From NCBI GenBank assembly GCA_900299155.1, contig OMIS01000085.1, positions 1 through 19,394 on the forward strand: a DNA stretch of 19,394 nucleotides, written 5' to 3'. Source of the DNA: a bacterium (GTDB taxonomy: Bacteria > Patescibacteriota > Microgenomatia > UBA1400 > PJMF01). A model generated the notes under the pieces. It made no database searches. It worked only from the letters and a program-made list of their open reading frames with translations, and had not been told where the DNA came from. Made by a program: the position numbers and the translations under genes. Shown piece after piece: positions 7,492 to 14,197 of the stretch (position 1 is the first letter of the stretch; each line of letters starts with the position of its first letter).

Positions 7492-8829
7492 CTACTTGGT
7501 TTTGAGGATTTTGCCAATGGTCTCTCGGACGAGTTGTGGATCTGGTTTAATGCCTCCAAGTTGGCGCATTGTCTGTCCCATCATGAAGCCCAATACTTGC
7601 ATATTTCCTGCTTTGAATTTCTCAATCACATCAGGATTTTCTGCAAGCACTTTCTCTACTGCCTGCTCAAGTTGTGAGGTATCCACTGTATCTGTCTTGA
7701 ATTGTGCAGCAAACTCCATCAATGTTTTCTCGATACTTTCTGCGGTAGGCCATGTAATGCGTTTGTTATAGACGCTACTGGCCAGTTTATTACAATCCAG
7801 TTTTTGTGTTTGAGCTTGTGAAAAGAGTGTTTCAAACACAGCTGCTTCATCTTTTTCAGCAGTCAGAGGTTCTGCGAACCGAGCCTCAATCTGGTACTCA
7901 CGTCCCCATCGAGCAGCCTTGGCAGCTGGCAATTCAGGAAGGTCTGCGGTAAATCCATCAATTTGTGCTTGTGTGAAACGAATTGGTGGCAAATCTGGAT
8001 CAGGGAAATAGCGATAGTCTGCAGCATCTTCCTTTGCACGCTGGCTAAAGGTTTTGCCTTCAGTGGCGTTATATCCACGCGTTTCTTGCGGGATTGACTC
8101 TCCAGCATCAAGGAGTTTAGCTTGACGTTGCATTTCAAATTCTATTGCTTGCTCGAGGAAGCGGAAGGAATTGATATTTTTCACTTCCACTTTATATTTG
8201 GGCAAACCCTGCTCTCCTACTACACGGAGTGAAGTATTGGCTTCCAATCGCATCCCGCCTTGCTCCATGTCACAATCAGCAATATCTAAATAACGAATGA
8301 TCTGGCGCAATTTTTTTGCATACTCTTTAGCTTGTGATGCCGTCTTAATATCTGGTTCACTGACAATCTCTATTAAGGGCACGCTACTTCGATTAAAATC
8401 AATTAAACTTACTTCTGCACCATTGACTGAGCGATGGAGGAGTTTGCCCGTATCTTCCTCTAAATGAATGCGAGTAATGCGAACCGGACCTTCAGAAGTT
8501 TCTACTACACCGTCATAGCAAAAAGGGATGTCATATTGGCTAATCTGATAACTTTTTGGCAAATCTGGGTAGAAGTAGTGCTTGCGGTCAAATTTTGAAA
8601 AAAGATTGATTTTACAACCCAGAGCTAATCCCAATTTAATCGTCCACTCAATCGCTTTTTTATTGGCCACAGGCAATGCTCCAGGCATACCTAAGCAGAC
8701 AGGACAGGTATATGTGTTGGGTTGTGGGGCGTGAAAAGGATCGTTTTTGCAGCCACAGAACATCTTTGATGCTGTTTTTAATTCTGCGTGGATCTCGAGT
8801 CCACAGACAAGTTCGTATGTATTTGGCAT
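7492..8829 (-). CDS. gatB: Asp/Glu-tRNA amidotransferase subunit B
   Basis: GatB is the kinase/transamidase subunit of GatCAB. It binds the mischarged Glu-tRNA(Gln) or Asp-tRNA(Asn), phosphorylates the side chain and accepts ammonia from GatA. From ATG 8829 it is 445 aa. The N-terminus MPNTYELVCGLEIHAEL matches the family start, whereas an upstream in-frame start (8901) would add 24 unrelated residues overlapping gatA. A Cys set at 25, 27, 42 and 45 (FCGC...CPVC) fits the GatB zinc site. Next come the CLGMPGALPV and HLEEDTGKLLH motifs, and the C-terminal helical YqeY-like tRNA-binding tail ends with FMMGQTMRQLGG. It starts 25 nt after the gatA stop. Confidence 0.96.
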   Translation of the reverse strand: MPNTYELVCGLEIHAELKTASKMFCGCKNDPFHAPQPNTYTCPVCLGMPGALPVANKKAIEWTIKLGLALGCKINLFSKFDRKHYFYPDLPKSYQISQYDIPFCYDGVVETSEGPVRITRIHLEEDTGKLLHRSVNGAEVSLIDFNRSSVPLIEIVSEPDIKTASQAKEYAKKLRQIIRYLDIADCDMEQGGMRLEANTSLRVVGEQGLPKYKVEVKNINSFRFLEQAIEFEMQRQAKLLDAGESIPQETRGYNATEGKTFSQRAKEDAADYRYFPDPDLPPIRFTQAQIDGFTADLPELPAAKAARWGREYQIEARFAEPLTAEKDEAAVFETLFSQAQTQKLDCNKLASSVYNKRITWPTAESIEKTLMEFAAQFKTDTVDTSQLEQAVEKVLAENPDVIEKFKAGNMQVLGFMMGQTMRQLGGIKPDPQLVRETIGKILKTK

Positions 8830-8854
8830 AATTTTATTTTCTTGAATAAGTACC

Positions 8855-10240
8855 TTACACTTTCCTCCAAGTATTCCAACTGGTAGCTTTTTCGTAGGCA
8901 TCTGCTACGGTAATTACCTGATCTTCACGCCACATTGGCGCCATGATGTTTAATCCAATAAATAGATTGGTGGTTGTGTCATGGAAGCAAGGCACGTTTA
9001 TCCCCGGCAAGCCAGTGATAGAACTTGGCTCAAGTAGCATATCTTCCAGCTCTCCAAACATAGCAGCATTTTCAGATACTCCAATCTTCTTGGCAAATGA
9101 TGGTGAAGTGGCACTAATTAACACATCATAGTTACTGAATAATTTCTGAAAATCTTGCATGAATGCAGTGCGCACTTTTTGAGCAGTGGTGTAGTATTGA
9201 TCCGCATAGCCTTTGCTCAAGGTATATGTACCGAGCATAATTCTTCGTTTTGCTTCATCGCCAAAGAATGAACGGTCATTGCCATAGCGAATGCCATCAA
9301 AGCGAGCAAGATTACTACTCACTTCACCACGCTGCACTACAGTGTAGACACTTATCGCGTAATGTGGATCCATGGCTGCAACTGGTTCCACAACTGCTCC
9401 CAACTCTTCTAAAACTTTGGCAGCTGCCTGAATATGTGGATTTACCACTTCAAGGCCAGCTATATCCTGATAGAGTAATCCCACTTTTAGACCTTTGATA
9501 GATTTTCCTAATGCTTGCGTATAATCTGGCACACTTTGCGGCGAAGTTGTCCCATCATACTTGTCATGTCCAGCCATATAGTTTAAGAGAATGGCTGCAT
9601 CTTCCACAGTTTTTGTAATTGGCCCTGGTGAGTCTGTAGATGAAGCCATTGCGATCACTCCTGAACGACTAACTCGTCCATAGGAAGGTTTCAAACCCAC
9701 TACTCCACACCAAGCAGCCGGCTGGCGGATCGATCCAGCGGTCTCTGTCCCGATTGCAGCAATACAAGTATCTGCAGCAACCGCAGCAGCACTACCACCA
9801 GAAGAACCTCCGGGAAGATGTTCGGGATTGCGCGGATTAAGGGTTCTGCCATATTGTGAAGTTTCTGTAGAAGATCCATGGGCCCAAGCATCTAAGTTGG
9901 TCTTGCCAATAATACTCATGCCAGCAGCCTTAAGTTTGGTCATGATAGTGGCATCATAAGGTGGCACAAATGTATCAAGCACGGTAGAAGAAGCAGTGGT
10001 GCGCATGCCTTTTGTGGAGATATTATCTTTCACGGCAATCGCGGCTCCTGCTAATGGTTGGGCACTCCCTGCCTCAGTTTCTTGAACAGCCTGTTCATTT
10101 TCAGTGAGGTATATGTTTAGATCAGTATTTACTTTTGAAATTTCTGCTTGAATAGCTTGTGTAACTTCAGTAGGTGAAAACTGTTTTTCAGCTACACCTT
10201 TAAGATACTGAGCAAGTGTCATGGTGTGTGTATTAGTCAT
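8855..10240 (-). CDS. gatA: Asp/Glu-tRNA amidotransferase subunit A
   Basis: GatA is the amidase-signature subunit that hydrolyses glutamine and channels ammonia to GatB. At 461 aa the catalytic triad is intact: Lys71 (AVKDNIS), cis-Ser146 in GGSSGGS and nucleophile Ser170 in AGSIRQPA. The spacings (75 and 24 residues) equal those of the K79/S154/S178 set in the S. aureus enzyme. Two normally constant strings differ: DAWAHGSSTE for the usual DEFAMGSSTE, and GTETAGSIRQP for GTDTGGSIRQP. The start ATG 10240 overlaps the gatC stop by 8 nt. A second ATG six codons in (10222) is possible. Placement between gatC and gatB secures the assignment over a general amidase. Confidence 0.95.
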   Translation of the reverse strand: MTNTHTMTLAQYLKGVAEKQFSPTEVTQAIQAEISKVNTDLNIYLTENEQAVQETEAGSAQPLAGAAIAVKDNISTKGMRTTASSTVLDTFVPPYDATIMTKLKAAGMSIIGKTNLDAWAHGSSTETSQYGRTLNPRNPEHLPGGSSGGSAAAVAADTCIAAIGTETAGSIRQPAAWCGVVGLKPSYGRVSRSGVIAMASSTDSPGPITKTVEDAAILLNYMAGHDKYDGTTSPQSVPDYTQALGKSIKGLKVGLLYQDIAGLEVVNPHIQAAAKVLEELGAVVEPVAAMDPHYAISVYTVVQRGEVSSNLARFDGIRYGNDRSFFGDEAKRRIMLGTYTLSKGYADQYYTTAQKVRTAFMQDFQKLFSNYDVLISATSPSFAKKIGVSENAAMFGELEDMLLEPSSITGLPGINVPCFHDTTTNLFIGLNIMAPMWREDQVITVADAYEKATSWNTWRKV

Positions 10241-10538
10241 TGTCTAAAATCCTTGGAACTACAAAATAGCCACTACTGGTGCGCTTGGCATTGGCGAGCG
10301 CTTCAGCTTGTGAAAACATGTGTTGTTCATCTACTACATCTTCACGCATAACATTTTCTAAGCCAGTCACCTGGTGTGTTGGCTCAATTTTGGAAGTATC
10401 TACTTCTTTCAAGTTTTCGATCACTCCCAAAGTCTCTTCAAAAGCTCCTACAAAATTTTGCGCTTGTATATCTGAAATTGGAATATTTGCTAACTGTGCA
10501 ACATGTTGTACCTGTTGCAAGGTAATTTGAGTGGTCAT
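10233..10538 (-). CDS. gatC: Asp/Glu-tRNA amidotransferase subunit C
   Basis: GatC is the small stabilising subunit that wraps the GatA-GatB interface. The 101 aa show the family features: an N-terminal helix QVQHVAQLANIPIS, a central helix around ETLGVIENLKEVDTS, the T-H-Q-V hinge, and the C-terminal V-M-R-E-D-V-V and SGYFVVPRIL segments. The start ATG 10538 overlaps the htpX stop in an ATGA junction, and the stop overlaps gatA by 8 nt. Together these indicate translational coupling across the three genes. Confidence 0.95.
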   Translation of the reverse strand: MTTQITLQQVQHVAQLANIPISDIQAQNFVGAFEETLGVIENLKEVDTSKIEPTHQVTGLENVMREDVVDEQHMFSQAEALANAKRTSSGYFVVPRILDND

Positions 10539-11446
10539 ACGCTTCCTTGTAAGTTACGTAGTATTGTAATACGTTCTGCAACTGGGGGGTGGGTCTGAAA
10601 CCACCCAGCAAACCAACCGATCGCATCATGACGATTTTTCAATGGATTGGCAATGTATAAATGTGCGGTAGCTTTGTTGGCAGCTTCAAGTGGTTCAGTA
10701 TCTCCACTGATTTTTTCTAAAGCTCTGGCTAGTCCTTCGGGATTTTTTGTCATGGCTACCCCACTGGCATCGGCTAAGTATTCACGCTTTCGTGAAATGG
10801 CTAATTGTATTAACTGGGCGATAAGTGGTGAAAGGAGTGCTAAGACTATCCCTGCCACGACGAAGAGCATCTGTAACTGTCCGCCTTCTCTGTCGTTATC
10901 ACGTCGTCTCCCCCAACTCATACGCAGCATCCAGTCTGCAATAAGTGAGATCATGCCTACTAATATAGTAACAATAGACATAAGACGAATGTCGTAATTC
11001 TGAATGTGTGAAAGTTCATGGGAGATCACCCCTTCAATCTCAGAACGGTTCAAGCGGCTAAGCAGTCCAGTAGTGGCCACCACCGCCGCATGTTCTGGAT
11101 CTCTGCCTGTGGCAAAGGCATTCATGGCGGTATCTTCTATGACATAGAGCTTGGGAAACGGCAGTCGTTGGCTGGCTGCAAGGTTTTCTGTAACGGTATA
11201 GAAATCAAAAAACTCTTCTCTTTTAGCTGGACGAGCTCCGGAAATCCCAAGGATTATAGAATCTGACCACCAGTACGAAGCAAACGACATCACTCCAGAA
11301 ACAACTAACCCAATGCCAACAATATCTAATCCATATCCAAAACCTCGTGCCATGACATAGGAAGCGCCAGCAATAAATGCCACAAATAATGCAATAATTA
11401 TTGCAGATCTTCTTTTGTTACTGGCCACTAAGTCATAATGGGTCAT
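10535..11446 (-). CDS. htpX: M48 family zinc metalloprotease HtpX
   Basis: HtpX is a membrane-bound protease that degrades damaged membrane proteins. The protein is 303 aa. It has two N-terminal transmembrane segments (~13-33 and 41-60), the hallmark AMNAFATGRDPEHAAVVATTGLL stretch (107-129), and the zinc site HELSH (143-147; His143, Glu144, His147) with third ligand Glu222 in REYLAD. Two further hydrophobic segments lie at ~155-175 and ~192-215. The start ATG 11446 has an AAGGA Shine-Dalgarno at 11453-11457 with 6-nt spacing. It is preceded by lemA and overlaps gatC by 4 nt. Pairing with LemA is common in bacteria. Linkage to gatCAB and dnaE is not something I associate with E. coli. Confidence 0.96.
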   Translation of the reverse strand: MTHYDLVASNKRRSAIIIALFVAFIAGASYVMARGFGYGLDIVGIGLVVSGVMSFASYWWSDSIILGISGARPAKREEFFDFYTVTENLAASQRLPFPKLYVIEDTAMNAFATGRDPEHAAVVATTGLLSRLNRSEIEGVISHELSHIQNYDIRLMSIVTILVGMISLIADWMLRMSWGRRRDNDREGGQLQMLFVVAGIVLALLSPLIAQLIQLAISRKREYLADASGVAMTKNPEGLARALEKISGDTEPLEAANKATAHLYIANPLKNRHDAIGWFAGWFQTHPPVAERITILRNLQGSV

Positions 11447-11452
11447 GAATAG

Positions 11453-11457
11453 TCCTT
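11453..11457 (-). promoter_or_regulatory. Shine-Dalgarno of htpX
   Basis: AAGGA on the minus strand lies 6 nt before ATG 11446. It shows that this organism uses Shine-Dalgarno initiation inside operons as well as the leaderless-type starts seen elsewhere in the window. The 74-nt lemA-htpX gap holds no clear terminator. Confidence 0.6.
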
Positions 11458-11520
11458 GAGATGTTCTAAACTACTTCGGTTCTTATGGAGTGAGCAGGAG
11501 GTCTATGGAGACTCGAATGT

Positions 11521-12108
11521 TTAGAGCTCTACCTTATGATCTTCCATCTCACTACTACTGACTTGCACATGGCTTCCTTGCAAAGGAGTATCAAGTCCTT
11601 TCTCAGGAGCAAAGCCAAACATGCCAGCAATAATATTGGATGGGAAGGTTACTAATTTTTCATTGTAGCTCTGTGTAAGATCAATCACGGTACGACGGGC
11701 ATACATTAATTTATCAGCAGTATCGGTTAACTCTTGCATGAAGCGGTTAACAGTACTATCGGCTTTCAGCTCTGGATTATCTTCAACAGCCACAGAAATT
11801 TGTGGGATGACATTTTGTAACTTGGTAATAGCATCATCAATATCTTTTGCTGAACCAGTTTCATTAGCATGCGCTACTGATTTGCGTGCATCAGTAAGCA
11901 TTTGAAAAATACCCTTTTCATGCTTCAAATAACCTTTCACAGAAGCTTCGAGGTTAGGAATTAAAGATGCTTGGCGTTTAAGCTGATTCCCAATTTCTTG
12001 GATACTAGCTACAATTTGTGTCTTTAAGCGTTGGAGCGTGTTATAAATACCAATCACATAAAACGCGATGACAACTGCTAAAACAATGACGATGAGAAGT
12101 GGTGACAT
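11521..12108 (-). CDS. lemA: LemA family membrane protein
   Basis: LemA proteins have one N-terminal membrane helix and a soluble helical-bundle domain. Their exact function is unclear, though they recur beside HtpX-type proteases. The protein is 195 aa, with a transmembrane segment at ~3-22 and then the family strings YNTLQRLKTQI, the LKRQASLIPNLEASVKGY stretch (43-60), ENPELKA and a C-terminal PSNIIAGMFGFAPEKG. The last ~20 residues are polar. The start ATG 12108 has AAAGGA upstream with 4-nt spacing. It is the first gene of the likely operon ending in dnaE. Confidence 0.95.
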   Translation of the reverse strand: MSPLLIVIVLAVVIAFYVIGIYNTLQRLKTQIVASIQEIGNQLKRQASLIPNLEASVKGYLKHEKGIFQMLTDARKSVAHANETGSAKDIDDAITKLQNVIPQISVAVEDNPELKADSTVNRFMQELTDTADKLMYARRTVIDLTQSYNEKLVTFPSNIIAGMFGFAPEKGLDTPLQGSHVQVSSSEMEDHKVEL

Positions 12109-12112
12109 ACTT

Positions 12113-12141
12113 TCCTTTCAGAAATTAGTATCTGTAGTATA
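12113..12141 (-). promoter_or_regulatory. lemA operon promoter (-10) and Shine-Dalgarno
   Basis: TATACT (12136-12141) on the minus strand is a good -10 box. The -35 (TTACAT-like, 17 nt further upstream) is poor. Initiation near 12129 gives a ~20-nt leader containing AAGGA (12113-12117) 4 nt before ATG 12108. It probably drives lemA-htpX-gatCAB-dnaE. I did not see a better internal promoter, but weak ones inside genes cannot be excluded by eye. Confidence 0.5.
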
Positions 12142-12354
12142 GCGTACATTTTCTAGCGATGTAAGGTATGCATTCTGTCGCCTCATTGTCCTATATATTT
12201 TAAAACTTTTGTGAAAATAAATTATTTTTGTGTAAAGTGTGAAATATAAATCTGCTGAAAATGAACATTGAAGTGCGAGCTCCGTGGGAAAATGCAAGAA
12301 GATTACTCTACAGCTATGCTCCAGTCTGGTGAGTTTCCAATTGTGTCCTGGTGC
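12142..12354. other. intergenic region with AT-rich inverted repeat
   Basis: This spacer lies between the divergent lemA operon and tRNA-Asp and has no gene I can support. It holds AAAATAA (12214-12220) and its exact inverse TTATTTT (12222-12228) around a single A, inside a run with nearly no G/C from about 12190 to 12250. A 23-codon frame at 12261-12332 has no ribosome site and is not called. Confidence 0.4.
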
Positions 12355-12383
12355 TTGGCAAAAGAGTAAGTTATTCGTATAAT
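12355..12383 (+). promoter_or_regulatory. strong promoter for tRNA-Asp
   Basis: TTGGCA (12355-12360, five of six consensus) and TATAAT (12378-12383, perfect) are separated by exactly 17 nt. Initiation near 12390 leaves a ~19-nt 5' leader before the tRNA at 12409. This is the best sigma70 match in the window. Confidence 0.85.
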
Positions 12384-12408
12384 GTGCTCTGCTTTTCTTT
12401 TATAGAAT

Positions 12409-12481
12409 GGCCCTGTGGTGTAGCGGTTAACATGCCTCCCTGTCACGGAGGAGATCGCCGGTTCGATTCCGGTCGGGGTCG
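12409..12481 (+). tRNA. tRNA-Asp (anticodon GUC)
   Basis: A full cloverleaf is visible. The acceptor GGCCCTG pairs with CGGGGTC with two G-U pairs. The anticodon stem is CCTCC/GGAGG with loop CTGTCAC, giving GTC. The T arm is GCCGG-TTCGATT-CCGGT. The discriminator G is at 12481, followed by CAG, so the CCA end is not encoded and must be added by CCA nucleotidyltransferase. Confidence 0.97.
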
Positions 12482-12648
12482 CAGATTGAATTTTAATCAA
12501 GCTCTTCCTAATATATCTACCCTTTATTTGTCCTATATTACGCTGTCTAGTTAATTCCTGAGTTCGTATTTCTAATTAAGGTGATTTGTAGGGTAAGTAA
12601 TTAGGTTACTATTTTCTTGTTATAGTGAGTAAAAAGTGCGTATACATG

Positions 12649-12676
12649 TTGCAATGCCTTGATTTACTGCTATAAT
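12649..12676 (+). promoter_or_regulatory. promoter of the LysM protein gene
   Basis: TTGCAA (12649-12654), a 16-nt spacer, and TATAAT (12671-12676) preceded by TGC, giving an extended -10. Initiation near 12683 yields a ~28-nt leader to ATG 12711, with no clear Shine-Dalgarno. The rest of 12482-12648 is AT-rich spacer after tRNA-Asp and holds nothing else I can support. Confidence 0.7.
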
Positions 12677-12710
12677 CCTGGCCATCCTGCCCGGATACAA
12701 CACATTTATT

Positions 12711-13811
12711 ATGCAGCAGGATTGGTTAGTTTCCGCTCTTAAATTCATTCGTCTCAATCTGGGAATACTCTTAGTTTCCGTAGGTTTATTTGTGGTGTTA
12801 GTATGGGGCGGTTTGAGTTACCTTAATTCCCAAAAAACTTCTCAAGTTGCTCAAGATGTACAAGGACAGATCTCTGCAACGGCTACGATCGTTCCTACAA
12901 GTAGTCCAGAAATTGTTGTAGATGCTTCAGTTTCTGCAAAAAGTGTAGTTCCTAGCGCAACAGCTGCCGCAGTTCAACGCACAGCCACTCAAGCTGCTCA
13001 GCCTAAACCTACCACTGTACCTAGTGTGAAACCCACTCCATCTCCTACTCCAAAACCTATATTGACTCAAATTCCTGTGTCTTCACCAACTCCAATTGCT
13101 ACCACAAGTGCTCGTCCTACCCCACAACCTACTGCTACTCCTGCTGCAACAATTAAGCCTATAGTTAAAGCAACCGCAACGCCAAGTGCGAGTGTGGCCG
13201 TGAAAACTTCACCAAAGCCTACTGCTCTTCCTACACCAAAACCTATAAGTACACCTAAGCCTACTCCAGTACCTACCGCCACTCCACAGCCAGTTACTGC
13301 CCCTGCACTTAATAAAGGTGGCTTGCCAGTAAATGGAAGTGTTACAGAGGCTCCTACTGCTCCATCTACAAAGGGTGGTACCTATACAGTAGTAAAGGGC
13401 GACTCTACATGGAAGGTAGCTCAGAAATTCTATGCTAATGGTTTCCGCTATGTAGAAATTGAGAAGGCAAATAAACTCAAGCACAACCAACATCTGCGCA
13501 TTGGACAGGTACTCGTTATCCCTCATGCTCAGAATACTGATGTCGTGAAAAGCGATTCTACAAAAGTTGAAAACGGACAAGTACAGCACTCTGAAGCTCA
13601 AACTATGCAAGCAACTGGTGGAGAGTATGTCGTCAAAGCTGGTGATTCACTATGGAAAATTGCTACTTCAGAACTACATGATGCATACCGCTGGACAGAG
13701 CTCTATACTGCAAACAAACAGACCGTCGGTCATAATCCAAACTTGATCTATCCTGGTCAAAAGTTACACTTGCCAGCTGCCAAAGCTACTGGCCCGAATC
13801 GAGGCAAATAA
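12711..13811 (+). CDS. membrane-anchored LysM-domain protein with Pro/Thr stalk
   Basis: The likely role is binding cell-wall or surface glycan while tethered to the cytoplasmic membrane. The 366 aa consist of a short positive N-terminus, one transmembrane helix (~14-37), a Pro/Thr/Ala-rich disordered stalk (~84-200) and two LysM domains. LysM1 (~223-271) has TYTVVKGDSTWKVAQKFY and ends with LRIGQVLVIP. LysM2 (~304-355) has EYVVKAGDSLWKIAT and ends with LIYPGQKLHLP. A polar linker joins them. Both LysM copies carry the longer central loop (F/Y-RxxEI-KAN type) seen in many phage and CPR LysM proteins. No catalytic domain is present, so it may act as a scaffold or adaptor. The start ATG 12711 fits the promoter at 12649-12676. 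The gene stands alone between tRNA genes. Confidence 0.9.
   Translation: MQQDWLVSALKFIRLNLGILLVSVGLFVVLVWGGLSYLNSQKTSQVAQDVQGQISATATIVPTSSPEIVVDASVSAKSVVPSATAAAVQRTATQAAQPKPTTVPSVKPTPSPTPKPILTQIPVSSPTPIATTSARPTPQPTATPAATIKPIVKATATPSASVAVKTSPKPTALPTPKPISTPKPTPVPTATPQPVTAPALNKGGLPVNGSVTEAPTAPSTKGGTYTVVKGDSTWKVAQKFYANGFRYVEIEKANKLKHNQHLRIGQVLVIPHAQNTDVVKSDSTKVENGQVQHSEAQTMQATGGEYVVKAGDSLWKIATSELHDAYRWTELYTANKQTVGHNPNLIYPGQKLHLPAAKATGPNRGK
12980..13310 (+). repeat. low-complexity Pro/Thr codon repeat in the LysM gene
   Basis: Irregular tandem reiteration of units like CCTACTCC/ACCTACT encodes the P-T/K-P-T stalk of the LysM protein. Unit length and order vary, so it is a degenerate repeat rather than a clean microsatellite. 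Such stretches can change length by slippage in multiples of codons. Confidence 0.6.
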
Positions 13812-13834
13812 TAAGCTACATACAGCATTTTACG

Positions 13835-13860
13835 TTTCTCACAGACAGATCAGTGAGAAA
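13835..13860. repeat. 8-bp hairpin downstream of the LysM gene
   Basis: TTTCTCAC (13835-13842) and GTGAGAAA (13853-13860) pair perfectly around a 10-nt loop, 24 nt after the LysM stop. It is followed by A-rich rather than T-rich sequence on the plus strand and is not GC-rich, so it does not meet the pattern of an intrinsic terminator. It might stabilise the 3' end of the mRNA. The rest of 13812-13947 shows nothing else. Confidence 0.35.
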
Positions 13861-13947
13861 AATTAAGACTACAGCACTGACAAATTCTAGTTCCCAGTGG
13901 ACATGCAGGCCAACACGCAGTTTTGTAACTCCAGATTTATAAATTTT

Positions 13948-13970
13948 TTGGTACAATCGCTTGGTACAAT
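13948..13970 (+). promoter_or_regulatory. tandem -10-like repeat before tRNA-Gly/tRNA-Thr
   Basis: The 10-mer TTGGTACAAT occurs twice, at 13948-13957 and 13961-13970, separated by CGC. Each copy contains TACAAT, a near-consensus -10. The second would start transcription about 2 nt before tRNA-Gly (13979), the first about 15 nt before. No good -35 is seen for either. It probably promotes both tRNA genes. Confidence 0.5.
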
Positions 13971-13978
13971 ATATTTGT

Positions 13979-14049
13979 GCGAGATTAGTATAGTGGTAGT
14001 ACGTCAGCTTCCCAAGCTGAAAGTGTGGGTTCGATTCCCATATCTCGCT
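13979..14049 (+). tRNA. tRNA-Gly (anticodon CCC)
   Basis: Cloverleaf of 71 nt. The acceptor GCGAGAT pairs perfectly with ATCTCGC. The short D arm is GTATAGTGGTAGTAC. The anticodon stem is TCAGC/GCTGA with loop TTCCCAA, giving CCC, which reads GGG. The T arm is GTGGG-TTCGATT-CCCAT. The discriminator T is at 14049 and CCA is not encoded. It lies 35 nt before tRNA-Thr and is probably on the same transcript. Confidence 0.96.
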
Positions 14050-14084
14050 CTCTGGTAGTTACCGTGAAAACCGGTACCTCCCTT

Positions 14085-14157
14085 GCCGGGATAGCTCAGC
14101 TGGTAGAGCGGCGGTATCGTAAACCGTAGGTCAGGGGTTCGAATCCCCTTCCTGGCT
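14085..14157 (+). tRNA. tRNA-Thr (anticodon CGU)
   Basis: Cloverleaf of 73 nt. The acceptor GCCGGGA pairs with TCCTGGC with one G-U pair. The D arm is GCTCAGCTGGTAGAGC. The anticodon stem is GCGGT/ACCGT with loop ATCGTAA, giving CGT, which reads ACG. The T arm is AGGGG-TTCGAAT-CCCCT. The discriminator T is at 14157 with no encoded CCA. No separate promoter is visible in the 35-nt gap after tRNA-Gly. Confidence 0.96.
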
Positions 14158-14162
14158 CAGTC

Positions 14163-14191
14163 TTTACAGAGTATCATGAAAGTACTATACA
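14163..14191 (+). promoter_or_regulatory. promoter of the Ig-like membrane protein gene
   Basis: TTTACA (14163-14168, five of six consensus), a 17-nt spacer, and TATACA (14186-14191); an overlapping TACAAT lies at 14188-14193. The start codon ATG 14198 is 6 nt past the -10, so the transcript would begin at or next to the ATG (leaderless). Confidence 0.65.
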
Positions 14192-14197
14192 ATTGAT

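Noticed and set aside
7479..7559. Longer dnaE start adding 27 residues
   Set aside because: The added residues only re-read the gatB 3' end in another frame, while the family N-terminus (HLHVHTEYS) begins right after the ATG at 7478.
8830..8901. Longer gatB start overlapping gatA
   Set aside because: The 24 extra residues have no family similarity; MPNTYELVCGLEIHAE at 8829 matches the usual GatB start.
9700..9891. Leu-rich frame antisense-phase to gatA
   Set aside because: It is a shadow of the conserved amidase-signature region of gatA.
12261..12332. 23-codon plus-strand frame before tRNA-Asp
   Set aside because: No ribosome site, no promoter at a fitting distance, and too short to judge coding.
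12303..12500. 65-codon frame on the minus strand over tRNA-Asp
   Set aside because: It is antisense to a clear tRNA and its promoter, so it is a chance frame.
13067..13282. Gly/Val-rich minus-strand frame
   Set aside because: It is the reverse reading of the Pro/Thr codon repeat in the LysM gene; such repeats give long open shadows.
13835..13860. Intrinsic terminator after the LysM gene
   Set aside because: The hairpin is AT-rich and is followed by A residues instead of a T tract on the plus strand; on the minus strand the T run comes before the hairpin.
14050..14084. Short hairpin between tRNA-Gly and tRNA-Thr (TACCG/CGGTA)
   Set aside because: Only 5 bp with a 7-nt loop; it may help tRNA processing but is too short to call.
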